Source: Syntrophomonas sp. (GTDB taxonomy: Bacteria; Bacillota; Syntrophomonadia; Syntrophomonadales; Syntrophomonadaceae). Taken from it: 6,450 bases of DNA. Every line of letters begins with the position of its first letter. Positions within the stretch are counted from its first letter, which is position 1. The stretch is taken from contig JAQVXF010000070.1 in assembly GCA_028709355.1 (NCBI GenBank), positions 1 to 6,450 on the forward strand, read 5' to 3'. The position numbers were made by a program, and so were the translations under genes. A model generated the notes under the pieces. It was not told where the DNA came from and ran no database searches. It saw only the letters and a program-made list of their open reading frames with translations. Of the stretch, positions 1-5,430 are shown piece after piece.

Positions 1-135
1 TGCTCGTATACTTAGTCAATCTAATCCATACGAACACTTGTGTCTTAACAACTATGGTATTAAGTTGTGATTATTATAATCGGAAAAGGAATTTTCCGAC
101 AGTTTTATTTTAGGCCCGCACCTCTGTATTCATGC
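1..135. other. AT-rich non-coding left edge
   Basis: No convincing gene lies here. The stretch is visibly richer in A and T than the coding DNA to its right and follows the stop codon of the VanW-domain gene on the minus strand. It holds a perfect inverted repeat at 80-99 (separate entry). A second, shorter one has TCGTAT at 4-9 and ATACGA at 28-33 with an 18-base spacer. A TATAAT string is present at 75-80 on the plus strand, but no suitable -35 box stands 16-18 bases upstream. It is best read as the intergenic space between the VanW gene and whatever lies beyond the window. Confidence 0.6.
80..99 (-). terminator. Hairpin downstream of the VanW-domain gene, possible terminator
   Basis: TCGGAAAA at 80-87 and TTTTCCGA at 92-99 form a perfect 8-bp stem with a four-base loop. 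It lies 37 bases past the VanW stop codon, a usual place for a transcription end. The run after it on the minus strand (TTATAATAAT) is only partly T, so it is a poor classical terminator in that direction. On the plus strand the hairpin is followed by a better T-rich run (TTTTATTTT at 103-111), so it may instead serve, or also serve, a convergent transcript from outside the window. The inverted repeat is certain, the function is inferred. Confidence 0.45.
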
Positions 136-1068
136 TTACAGAGTTCGAAATTCTTGGGACTGGTCCAGTAGTTCGTAAATCTCGAAAATCAATCTGTCCT
201 CCTGCTGAATCCCGACTATCCGCACTGTCTTATCGGTGGTGTTGCGGAATCTATAATCCCACCCGGAACTGCGGGCCACCGCGGTGTCTTCTCCTAATCT
301 GGCATAGGACACGGTTTCGGTGTGGTTATGGCGTTCGATAACCTCCATGCCCGCTTCTTCCACCGCAAAGTTCAGGGCGGTAGCGGTGCGGCATATCCCG
401 CCGCCGATATCCGGCTGCCACTGGGGACCTTCCTCGGTGTTGAACAGGGTCAGTCCCTCCACATAGCCATTCTGGGGTGATGGTGCCACATAGTCATAAA
501 ACGAGAATACTTCCCCCGGTGCCAGCTCAGTGCCGCTGATCTGCTGGGCGGCCCGGGCGGCGTTGCGGTTGGTCCCGTCAGCATCCAGGCGATTATCGGT
601 CTGCCCCTCCCCTATCAAGCGGGGATAACTCAATTGATATAACAACGGTTCCACCGCCGAGTACATGTAGCCCACCAGTTTCTGGTCATACCATACCAGG
701 GCCGGCGATTTGGTCCCGGTGTTGGGCGACCAGTAGTAGTTGATCCCCTCTGGCATGAAGTCCGGTTGGGTATCGGCGGTCACGATCACATAGGGCCGCC
801 TGGCCTCCGGGATCAAAAGGATATCCGGCAGCAAATCACGGCAATATGAGTCTATGAACAAGGCGGGCCGATCCTGGATATCGAGGCTTTGTTCCCCCAT
901 CTGCAGGCTGTGCCCCACTATGAGGACATTGTCTACCGCAACGGCGGCGGCTTGATGGGCCTGGACCCGGAATTGGGCCCGGTAGGGCAGGGCGGCCAGC
1001 ACCATGCTCCCTATCAATATCAACAGTATGCAGAATAATCTCTGCTGCCCTATCCTTTGTTTTTTCAT
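136..1068 (-). CDS. Membrane-anchored VanW-domain protein under c-di-GMP riboswitch control
   Basis: A 310-residue protein. Residues 1-10 are basic and 11-28 are hydrophobic, giving an uncleaved anchor or signal peptide, so the bulk should lie outside the membrane. Residues about 30-150 are not recognised. Residues about 158-297 match the VanW family: TNRN at 166-169, LAPGEVFSF at 182-190, GGGIC at 222-226, ERHNHT at 245-250 and a RFRNTTDKTVRI strand at 273-284. The usual GGGICQ is GGGICR here (R227). The biochemical role of VanW domains is unknown. The name comes from glycopeptide-resistance clusters, but no van gene is nearby, so resistance should not be inferred; a cell-envelope role is the cautious guess. 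ATG at 1066-1068 is chosen because an in-frame stop (TAA, 1078-1080) lies just upstream. The Shine-Dalgarno is weak (GGAAAG at about 1084-1089). A c-di-GMP riboswitch and terminator fill the leader, so expression should follow the cellular c-di-GMP level. Confidence 0.85.
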   Translation of the reverse strand: MKKQRIGQQRLFCILLILIGSMVLAALPYRAQFRVQAHQAAAVAVDNVLIVGHSLQMGEQSLDIQDRPALFIDSYCRDLLPDILLIPEARRPYVIVTADTQPDFMPEGINYYWSPNTGTKSPALVWYDQKLVGYMYSAVEPLLYQLSYPRLIGEGQTDNRLDADGTNRNAARAAQQISGTELAPGEVFSFYDYVAPSPQNGYVEGLTLFNTEEGPQWQPDIGGGICRTATALNFAVEEAGMEVIERHNHTETVSYARLGEDTAVARSSGWDYRFRNTTDKTVRIVGIQQEDRLIFEIYELLDQSQEFRTL

Positions 1069-1122
1069 GTCTCGCCATTACTTCTTTCCATATAGACTTA
1101 ATCAGACTCGATCCCGGGAAAG

Positions 1123-1157
1123 CAAAAAAACCTGCCCCAGCCATCGGCCCAGCAGGT
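1123..1157 (-). terminator. Intrinsic terminator in the VanW leader
   Basis: Read on the minus strand, ACCTGC (1157-1152) pairs with GCAGGT (1135-1130). An inner GCC-GAT-GGC stem-loop extends the helix, and seven T follow at 1130-1124. This is a textbook factor-independent terminator. It sits 22 bases after the riboswitch and 54 bases before the VanW start codon, so it decides whether RNA polymerase reaches the gene. It is the expression platform of the riboswitch. Confidence 0.9.
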
Positions 1158-1210
1158 CGAAACAAAATCGTCTCTCTGCTCCCGGCGACCCGGCTGTCAT
1201 AACCTGGTGG
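1149..1210 (-). promoter_or_regulatory. Candidate antiterminator pairing between riboswitch P3 and terminator arm
   Basis: On the minus strand CCACCAGGTT (1210-1201, the tip of riboswitch helix P3) can pair with GACCTGCTGG (1158-1149, the 5' arm of the terminator). Nine of ten positions pair, including one G-T wobble, with a single C-C mismatch. The two structures exclude each other, because the same bases build P3 in the ligand-bound aptamer and block the terminator in the alternative fold. This predicts an OFF switch: bound c-di-GMP keeps P3 folded, the terminator forms and transcription stops. The pairing is seen in the sequence, the direction of control is inferred. Confidence 0.45.
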
Positions 1211-1266
1211 TCTTAGACCCGTGGTTTTGCGTCCCCGCCTTTCGACGGGTTTGCCTTTATCAAGAG
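1179..1266 (-). promoter_or_regulatory. Cyclic di-GMP-I (GEMM-I) riboswitch aptamer
   Basis: The minus strand carries the conserved GEMM-I blocks in order. GGCAAACC (about 1255-1248) is followed by hairpin P2 (CCCGTC, GAAA tetraloop, GGCGGG). Then come GGACGCAAA, and P3 with TCTAAG (1217-1212) facing TATGA (1202-1198), and finally GCCGGGTCGCC. The GAAA loop and the TCTAAG/TATGA pair form the tetraloop and 11-nucleotide receptor known from this class. The usual C-G pair at one receptor end is a T-A pair here, a compensated change. P1 can close through CTCTT (1266-1262) with GGGAG (1183-1179). The class binds the second messenger cyclic di-GMP and commonly controls motility, adhesion and envelope genes. 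It lies directly before a terminator and the VanW-domain gene. Confidence 0.92.
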
Positions 1267-1461
1267 TAACCCTATAAATAAACAATATATGCAGTTTTTA
1301 AGATCATCTGGTGGTCGGCCCGCAGCCTCCCTGGTATTGCACGATTAATTTTGCACCGTCCCGACGCGGCCGAAGAAACCCTTTCTTATTGATACGCAGG
1401 GGAGATCAAATATTGCCAACCATTTAGGCTGGGCAGCTGATATTTTTGCCTGGTCTTGCGA
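1267..1461 (-). other. Non-coding spacer upstream of the riboswitch
   Basis: No credible gene is present. The part nearest the riboswitch (about 1271-1300) is AT-rich and should hold the promoter of the riboswitch transcript. A TATATT string is visible on the minus strand at 1289-1284, but no good -35 box stands at the right spacing, so no precise promoter is called. The part near 1408-1445 holds a hairpin listed separately. The stretch around 1311-1380 shows no structure I can name. Confidence 0.4.
1408..1445 (-). terminator. Bulged hairpin after the ferritin-like gene, possible terminator
   Basis: On the minus strand AAATAT (1445-1440) pairs with ATATTT (1413-1408). Inside, GCCCAGCC (1434-1427) pairs with GGTTGGC (1421-1415), with one bulged C, one G-T pair and a five-base loop. 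It begins 16 bases after the stop codon of the ferritin-like gene. There is no pure T-run after it, only the ATATTT arm itself, so termination is plausible but not proven. It could equally be a 3'-end stabilising hairpin. Confidence 0.35.
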
Positions 1462-1944
1462 TCATTTATGAAATAGGCTGTTGATCTTCCTGATATGACC
1501 TTTTTCTTCCTCTATCAGCCGTTCCAGGATTTCACCCCCAGCCTTGTTAGCCATGTTTTTGAACTCCTGGAAGATGACGATCGAATCCCGCTCGAAGCTC
1601 AGGGCAAAATGGAGAATGTCCTGATCGCTTTGAATGCTCTTCACTTTATCCTCGACCGCCGCTATCTGGATAATGTGGCTGTTCACCAAAGATCTCACAT
1701 AATCCTCGTATTCACCCGCATATCTTTCCTTGGGGACGAAATAATTAGTTAGGGTGGAACCCAACTTGGTGAAGGCCTCGATATGCTTCTCCTCTTCCTG
1801 GGCCAGGAAGACCAGCATCTCTTTGACATGGGTCTGCTCGGCATAGTCCAAGGCTTTCTCGTAAAATGTTTTGCCCGATTCCTCTATCTGCAGAGCTATC
1901 TCCAAAATCTCTTCTCCGCTGAAATTCAACAAGCTCCAGCCCAT
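1462..1944 (-). CDS. Ferritin-like di-iron protein (rubrerythrin-type domain, no rubredoxin domain)
   Basis: A 160-residue, all-helical, soluble protein with the rubrerythrin-like four-helix pattern. Likely metal ligands are E22 in the first helix (IEESGKTFYEKA), E51 and H54 (EEEKH), E118 (FERDSI) and E147 with H150 (EEEKGH). This is the full glutamate and ExxH set expected for a di-iron centre. There is no C-terminal rubredoxin CxxC pair, so it is a stand-alone ferritin-like domain rather than a complete rubrerythrin. Relatives act in peroxide reduction or iron handling in anaerobes, and which applies here cannot be told. ATG at 1942-1944 is supported by AAGGAG at 1961-1956, eleven bases upstream. 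It has its own promoter and appears to be a single-gene unit between the ligD operon and the riboswitch. Confidence 0.85.
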   Translation of the reverse strand: MGWSLLNFSGEEILEIALQIEESGKTFYEKALDYAEQTHVKEMLVFLAQEEEKHIEAFTKLGSTLTNYFVPKERYAGEYEDYVRSLVNSHIIQIAAVEDKVKSIQSDQDILHFALSFERDSIVIFQEFKNMANKAGGEILERLIEEEKGHIRKINSLFHK

Positions 1945-1955
1945 GGTGCCACCAA

Positions 1956-1961
1956 CTCCTT
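1956..1961 (-). promoter_or_regulatory. Ribosome binding site of the ferritin-like gene
   Basis: AAGGAG on the minus strand, eleven bases before the ATG at 1944. It supports that start; the spacing is slightly long. Confidence 0.75.
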
Positions 1962-1984
1962 GTACATTATGTAAATCCTCTGTG

Positions 1985-1993
1985 ATTATAGCA
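1985..1993 (-). promoter_or_regulatory. Extended -10 promoter of the ferritin-like gene
   Basis: The minus strand reads TGCTATAAT, a perfect -10 hexamer with the extended TGn motif. The hexamer 17 bases upstream is TCAAAA (2013-2008), a poor -35 box, which is typical of extended -10 promoters. The -10 lies about 40 bases before the ATG, leaving a short leader with the Shine-Dalgarno. This suggests the gene is transcribed apart from ligD by the housekeeping sigma factor. Confidence 0.65.
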
Positions 1994-2013
1994 TATCAGC
2001 CACCGATTTTTGA

Positions 2014-2034
2014 GGCAGGGGTTTGAAGCCTGCC
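2014..2034 (-). terminator. Hairpin downstream of ligD
   Basis: GGCAGG (minus strand, 2034-2029) pairs with CCTGCC (2019-2014) around a nine-base loop, ten bases past the ligD stop codon. The minus strand after it reads TCAAAAATC, so there is no T-run and it is not a classical intrinsic terminator. It may mark the 3' end of the ligD transcript and lies just above the promoter of the ferritin-like gene. Confidence 0.35.
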
Positions 2035-2044
2035 CTTCTATAAA

Positions 2045-4510
2045 TCAGCGCGGCAGCATCAGTTTCTTGCTGGCCGCCTTCAGAATCTGCCGGGCCGTAC
2101 GGTATTCCTTCCAGGGATCCTGGCCGCTGTCCAGCCGCAGGTCAGCGTTGGCGATGGTCCAGTGGGCCCCGCTGGTAAGTCCCCTCAGTTCCTCCCAGGA
2201 GCAAGGCATAGAGACCCCCATGCCGGGGCGGGCACGTACCGACCAAGCGGCCACCGTGGTGGCGCCGCGGCTATTGCGGTTATAGTCAATGAACACCTTG
2301 CCGATCCGGTTGCGAGGTCCGCTGATATCGGTAAAATAGTCCGGTATGATCCTGGTCAGATGGGCAGCCACGCCTTTGGAGAAGGTCTTGACTGTCTCCC
2401 AATCATCGCGGGGCTTTAATGGGACCACCACATGCAGTCCTTTGCCGCCGCTGGTTTTTAGGAAGCATTGCAGCTCCAGCTCCTCCAACAGGGCCCGGGT
2501 CAGCTCGGCCGCTTCCATTATAACCGGCCATGCAACTCCTTCGCCGGGGTCGAGATCGAAAACCATCCGATCCGGTTTGTCGATATTCTTGACGGTGGCG
2601 TTCCAGGTGTGGAACTCTATAACATTCATCTGCACCGCCCCTATTAACGATTCCTCGCTATCAATAGACATCATGGCCGGATGTCCCGGATTTAAAGCCG
2701 GATCAAGCATCGTTAATCCGGGTATCTTCATTTTTACTCCATGCTTCTGGAAAAAGAACTCTCCCCCCAAGCCCTCCGGAGCCCGCAAAAAGGATACCGG
2801 GCGTTCCCGCAGATGGGGCAGTATCCAGGGGGCAGCCATCTGATAGTAAGTGGCCAGATTCAGTTTAGTAAACGAAGTGGTTTTATCCACCACCCGATCC
2901 GGATTGGTTATGGTATAGGACGGAGGTTCTACTGCCCTTGGCCTGCCTGGCTTGGCCTGTTTTCCGGGGATTCCTGTTAAGGCTGGGTTGGCTGGTTGCT
3001 CCCGGATTATCGAATCCGGCCTCTTATCCCTGCGCAGACCCTGGAAAGCTGCCTGCCGGATCAGCCCATCCCGGGTCCAGGCGGCGAAAGATACCTCTGC
3101 CACCATTTCCGGGCGCACCCAGTTAGCCTCGACGCCCTTAGGCACCTCTAACAGGGGGCTCCGGTCGGTGGCCAGATAGTCCAGGCCTTCTTTGATGGCC
3201 GCAGAATTAAGAGCATTGAAGCCGGTACCTACTTTGCCTGCATAATGCAGATGACCTGCCTCATCGTGCACACCCATTAAGAGGGATCTGAACGCGCGCC
3301 CCGGCGCGGATGAGGGCGTGTAGCCCACAATGATGAATTCCTGCCGCGGCCGGCATTTTAGTTTTATCCAGCTGGGCGACCGGCCGGACACATAGGCTGA
3401 TTCTTTTCTTTTCCCCATTACCCCCTCCAGCCCTATACTGCAAGCGCTGCTGAGGATATCGGCACCGGTGGCAGTGAAATCTGCGCTGAAACGAAGCCGG
3501 GCCGAGGTCGATTCTCTTAAAACCTGACTCAGCAAAGCCCGGCGGCCCAGCAGACTGGCCCGACGCAGATCATATCCTGCGTAAAAGGGCATGTCGAAGA
3601 TAAAATAGACTATCTCATCGCTGCAACCGGCCTCAAAGGCGGCCTGTAGGGCTGCGAAGTCAGGCATATCATCGCCCCCCAGCACCACTATCTCCCCGTC
3701 CAACCAGCCCGGGGCGACTCTTAGTGCTTGCAGCGGTTCCACCAGGCTGCCTAGCTTGCTGGTCCAGTCCAGACCGTTGCGGGTATATATTGTCACGGCC
3801 CCCGTATCAACCCGGGTTAGTATCCGGTAGCCGTCCAATTTTATCTCATAGATCCAGTCATCCCCATTCGGCACTCGGTCTACTAAGGTCGCCAGTTGGG
3901 GAGCCAGTCGGGCCGGCACCTCGGCCCGACTGGCCCCGGACGGCAGAGACAGCAGATTAACATCTGGCTGCGCGGTGGGCGGCGATACCTGCCCCCGGTG
4001 AGATTCCTTCTCCCGCCCATGTTTGCCCTCCCCTTCCTTTATGAGCAGCCATTCTTTCTTGCCGCCGTTTTTGGGCCGCATCTGCACCAGGACCCAGGCT
4101 CCTTGGAGTTTCTGCCCATACAGGTTGAACTTTATCTGGCCCGATGCCAAGCTCTGGTGGGGATCGCCGACCGGCTCCCAGGTTCCCCGATCCCAGATTA
4201 ATACTGTGCCGGCCCCGTATTGATGGGCCGGGATGGTCCCTTCGAAATTTAAATAAGCCAGGGGATGGTCCTCCACCTGCACTGCCAGGCGTTTTTCCCC
4301 CGGCGCGAGACTGGGCCCTTTGGGTACTGCCCAGCTCTTCAGAACCCCATCCAGTTCCAGGCGCAGATCATAATGGGTGCTGCGAGCCTCGTGTTTCTGC
4401 ACTACAAAAGACCAGCTTGGGTTTGCCACGGCGGGCTCACCCGGTGGTTCCGAGGTCTTGGTGAAATCTCTTTTCTCCTTATAAGAGACCAATGGATCAT
4501 TCTTCTCCAT
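2045..4510 (-). CDS. ligD: ATP-dependent multifunctional DNA ligase LigD (phosphoesterase-ligase-polymerase)
   Basis: An 821-residue end-joining enzyme with three domains. The 3'-phosphoesterase (about 30-165) carries the known catalytic set H40, H46, D48, R50, H82 and Y86, and resects ribonucleotides and 3'-phosphates. The ATP-dependent ligase (about 200-500) has motif I KLDGYR with nucleotidyl-lysine K224, YTRNG at 242-246, YFIFDMPF at 302-309, EGVMGKR at 362-368 and WIKLKC at 381-386, then an OB fold ending in FQGLRRDKRP. The archaeo-eukaryotic primase-type polymerase (about 530-821) has FDLDPGEG with D652 and D654, SGGKGLH at 687-693 and D742 in IDYNRN. The order matches the Pseudomonas-type enzyme and differs from the polymerase-first mycobacterial LigD. 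All three active sites look intact. ATG at 4508-4510 has AAGGAGG thirteen bases upstream. It follows ku by 56 bases in the same direction, the usual two-gene end-joining arrangement. Confidence 0.97.
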   Translation of the reverse strand: MEKNDPLVSYKEKRDFTKTSEPPGEPAVANPSWSFVVQKHEARSTHYDLRLELDGVLKSWAVPKGPSLAPGEKRLAVQVEDHPLAYLNFEGTIPAHQYGAGTVLIWDRGTWEPVGDPHQSLASGQIKFNLYGQKLQGAWVLVQMRPKNGGKKEWLLIKEGEGKHGREKESHRGQVSPPTAQPDVNLLSLPSGASRAEVPARLAPQLATLVDRVPNGDDWIYEIKLDGYRILTRVDTGAVTIYTRNGLDWTSKLGSLVEPLQALRVAPGWLDGEIVVLGGDDMPDFAALQAAFEAGCSDEIVYFIFDMPFYAGYDLRRASLLGRRALLSQVLRESTSARLRFSADFTATGADILSSACSIGLEGVMGKRKESAYVSGRSPSWIKLKCRPRQEFIIVGYTPSSAPGRAFRSLLMGVHDEAGHLHYAGKVGTGFNALNSAAIKEGLDYLATDRSPLLEVPKGVEANWVRPEMVAEVSFAAWTRDGLIRQAAFQGLRRDKRPDSIIREQPANPALTGIPGKQAKPGRPRAVEPPSYTITNPDRVVDKTTSFTKLNLATYYQMAAPWILPHLRERPVSFLRAPEGLGGEFFFQKHGVKMKIPGLTMLDPALNPGHPAMMSIDSEESLIGAVQMNVIEFHTWNATVKNIDKPDRMVFDLDPGEGVAWPVIMEAAELTRALLEELELQCFLKTSGGKGLHVVVPLKPRDDWETVKTFSKGVAAHLTRIIPDYFTDISGPRNRIGKVFIDYNRNSRGATTVAAWSVRARPGMGVSMPCSWEELRGLTSGAHWTIANADLRLDSGQDPWKEYRTARQILKAASKKLMLPR

Positions 4511-4523
4511 AAACCTGTGCTGG

Positions 4524-4530
4524 CCTCCTT
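4524..4530 (-). promoter_or_regulatory. Ribosome binding site of ligD
   Basis: AAGGAGG on the minus strand in the ku-ligD gap, thirteen bases before the ATG. The match is strong and the spacing long. No in-frame alternative start lies between, so the ATG is kept. No promoter is visible in the 56-base gap. Confidence 0.7.
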
Positions 4531-4566
4531 CTGTACCTTACGACCGCCCTCCCGCGCTCACCCTGC

Positions 4567-5412
4567 TCATCCTTTTCTGCGGACCCTGGTTTTCTTGGCC
4601 GCCTGCTGTTTATCCCGGTCCAATCTTTTGGCCTGCAGGCTGCGTCGCAGCAGCTCAGTCAAATCTATCACCTCGGCCCCGCTGTCGCTGCCGTCATCGA
4701 TGGCAGGGACGGTTTCAATATGGCCGGTCCTGGCTTTTTCCTCCACCAAAGCCATCACCTGGGCCCGGAAGGAATCTGTGAATCTATGGGGCTGCCAGGC
4801 TTCGGTCATGGTATCCACCAGTTGGCGGGCTATGTCCAGCTCCTTGGGATTGAACTCGCTGGCAGCCTGCAGTCCCAACTCTTCCACCGGGCGTATCTGG
4901 TTGGCCCATCGCAGCAGCACCAGCATCAAGACCGGTCCTGCCGGCAGAAGAGCCGCCAGGTGTTGTTTGGTGTGGAGCACGACCCGGGCAATACCGGCTC
5001 GTTGGGTTCGGGCCAAGGTTTCCCGCAGCAAGGCATAGGCCTTGTCCGCTTGCCCCACCGGCACCAAATAGTAGGGACGCTCGAAATATAGCAGGGGGAT
5101 CTCATCCGTGGCCACAAAACATTCTATCTCGATCATCTGAGTAGTCTGAGGCAGGCTGGCCCGGATCTCTTCATCGGTCAACACCACGTACTGGTCCCGG
5201 TCATAGGCGATGCCCCTGACTATATTTTCCCCCAGCATCTCCTCTCCGGTCCTTTTATTTATCCGTTTGTAGCCCACCGGTTCCATCGACCGCTTATCCA
5301 ACCAATCGAAATCCAGGCCAGATTCTCCCACCGCGGTGTGCAACGCCACCGGAATGTTGACCAAGCCAAAACTTATGGCCCCTTTCCAGACTACCCGTTT
5401 TCCAGCCGCCAT
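4567..5412 (-). CDS. ku: DNA end-binding protein Ku
   Basis: A 281-residue bacterial Ku. It would form a homodimeric ring on double-strand ends and recruit and stimulate LigD. The family opening WKGAISFGLVNIPV is at residues 9-22, and YKRINKRTGEE follows at 48-58. Further core blocks are IEIECFV at 94-100, YYLVPVGQADKAYALL at 114-129, the HLAALLP helix at 151-157 and the LRWANQIRP strand at 167-175, where relatives usually have ADE instead of ANQ. The core ends near 230. Residues 247-259 (EVIDLTELLRRSL) form the minimal C-terminal LigD-contact region, and the tail from 262 is lysine- and arginine-rich, often a DNA-binding extension. ATG at 5410-5412 is preceded by AGGAGG at nine bases. The gene starts 18 bases after the OLD-like stop codon, so the two are very likely co-transcribed and translationally coupled. 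Confidence 0.97.
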   Translation of the reverse strand: MAAGKRVVWKGAISFGLVNIPVALHTAVGESGLDFDWLDKRSMEPVGYKRINKRTGEEMLGENIVRGIAYDRDQYVVLTDEEIRASLPQTTQMIEIECFVATDEIPLLYFERPYYLVPVGQADKAYALLRETLARTQRAGIARVVLHTKQHLAALLPAGPVLMLVLLRWANQIRPVEELGLQAASEFNPKELDIARQLVDTMTEAWQPHRFTDSFRAQVMALVEEKARTGHIETVPAIDDGSDSGAEVIDLTELLRRSLQAKRLDRDKQQAAKKTRVRRKG

Positions 5413-5421
5413 ATGGATTCC

Positions 5422-5427
5422 CCTCCT
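5422..5427 (-). promoter_or_regulatory. Ribosome binding site of ku
   Basis: AGGAGG (followed by GG) on the minus strand, nine bases before the ku ATG and three bases past the stop codon of the OLD-like gene. Ribosomes finishing the upstream gene would sit on this site, which supports coupled translation. Confidence 0.85.
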
Positions 5428-5430
5428 CTA

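Noticed and set aside
45..80. Plus-strand promoter from TTAACA (45-50) and TATAAT (75-80)
   Set aside because: The spacing is 24 bases, too long for a sigma-70 type promoter, and no gene follows on the plus strand.
136..1068. Vancomycin resistance determinant
   Set aside because: Only the VanW domain name suggests it. No vanA/B ligase, vanH, vanX or two-component genes are nearby, and VanW is not the resistance enzyme.
836..1285. 149-codon open frame on the minus strand overlapping the riboswitch and VanW start
   Set aside because: It runs through the riboswitch, terminator and VanW coding sequence in another frame; its composition (proline-, glycine-, arginine-rich) is that of a shadow frame. 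Its internal ATG at 1078 is not in the VanW frame.
1462..1944. Complete rubrerythrin
   Set aside because: There is no rubredoxin-like CxxC pair at either end; the protein contains no cysteine in the translated sequence, so only the ferritin-like domain is present.
4265..5038. 257-codon open frame on the plus strand
   Set aside because: It lies antisense across the ku-ligD junction, has low-complexity, serine/arginine/leucine-rich translation with no family match, and overlaps two strongly supported genes.
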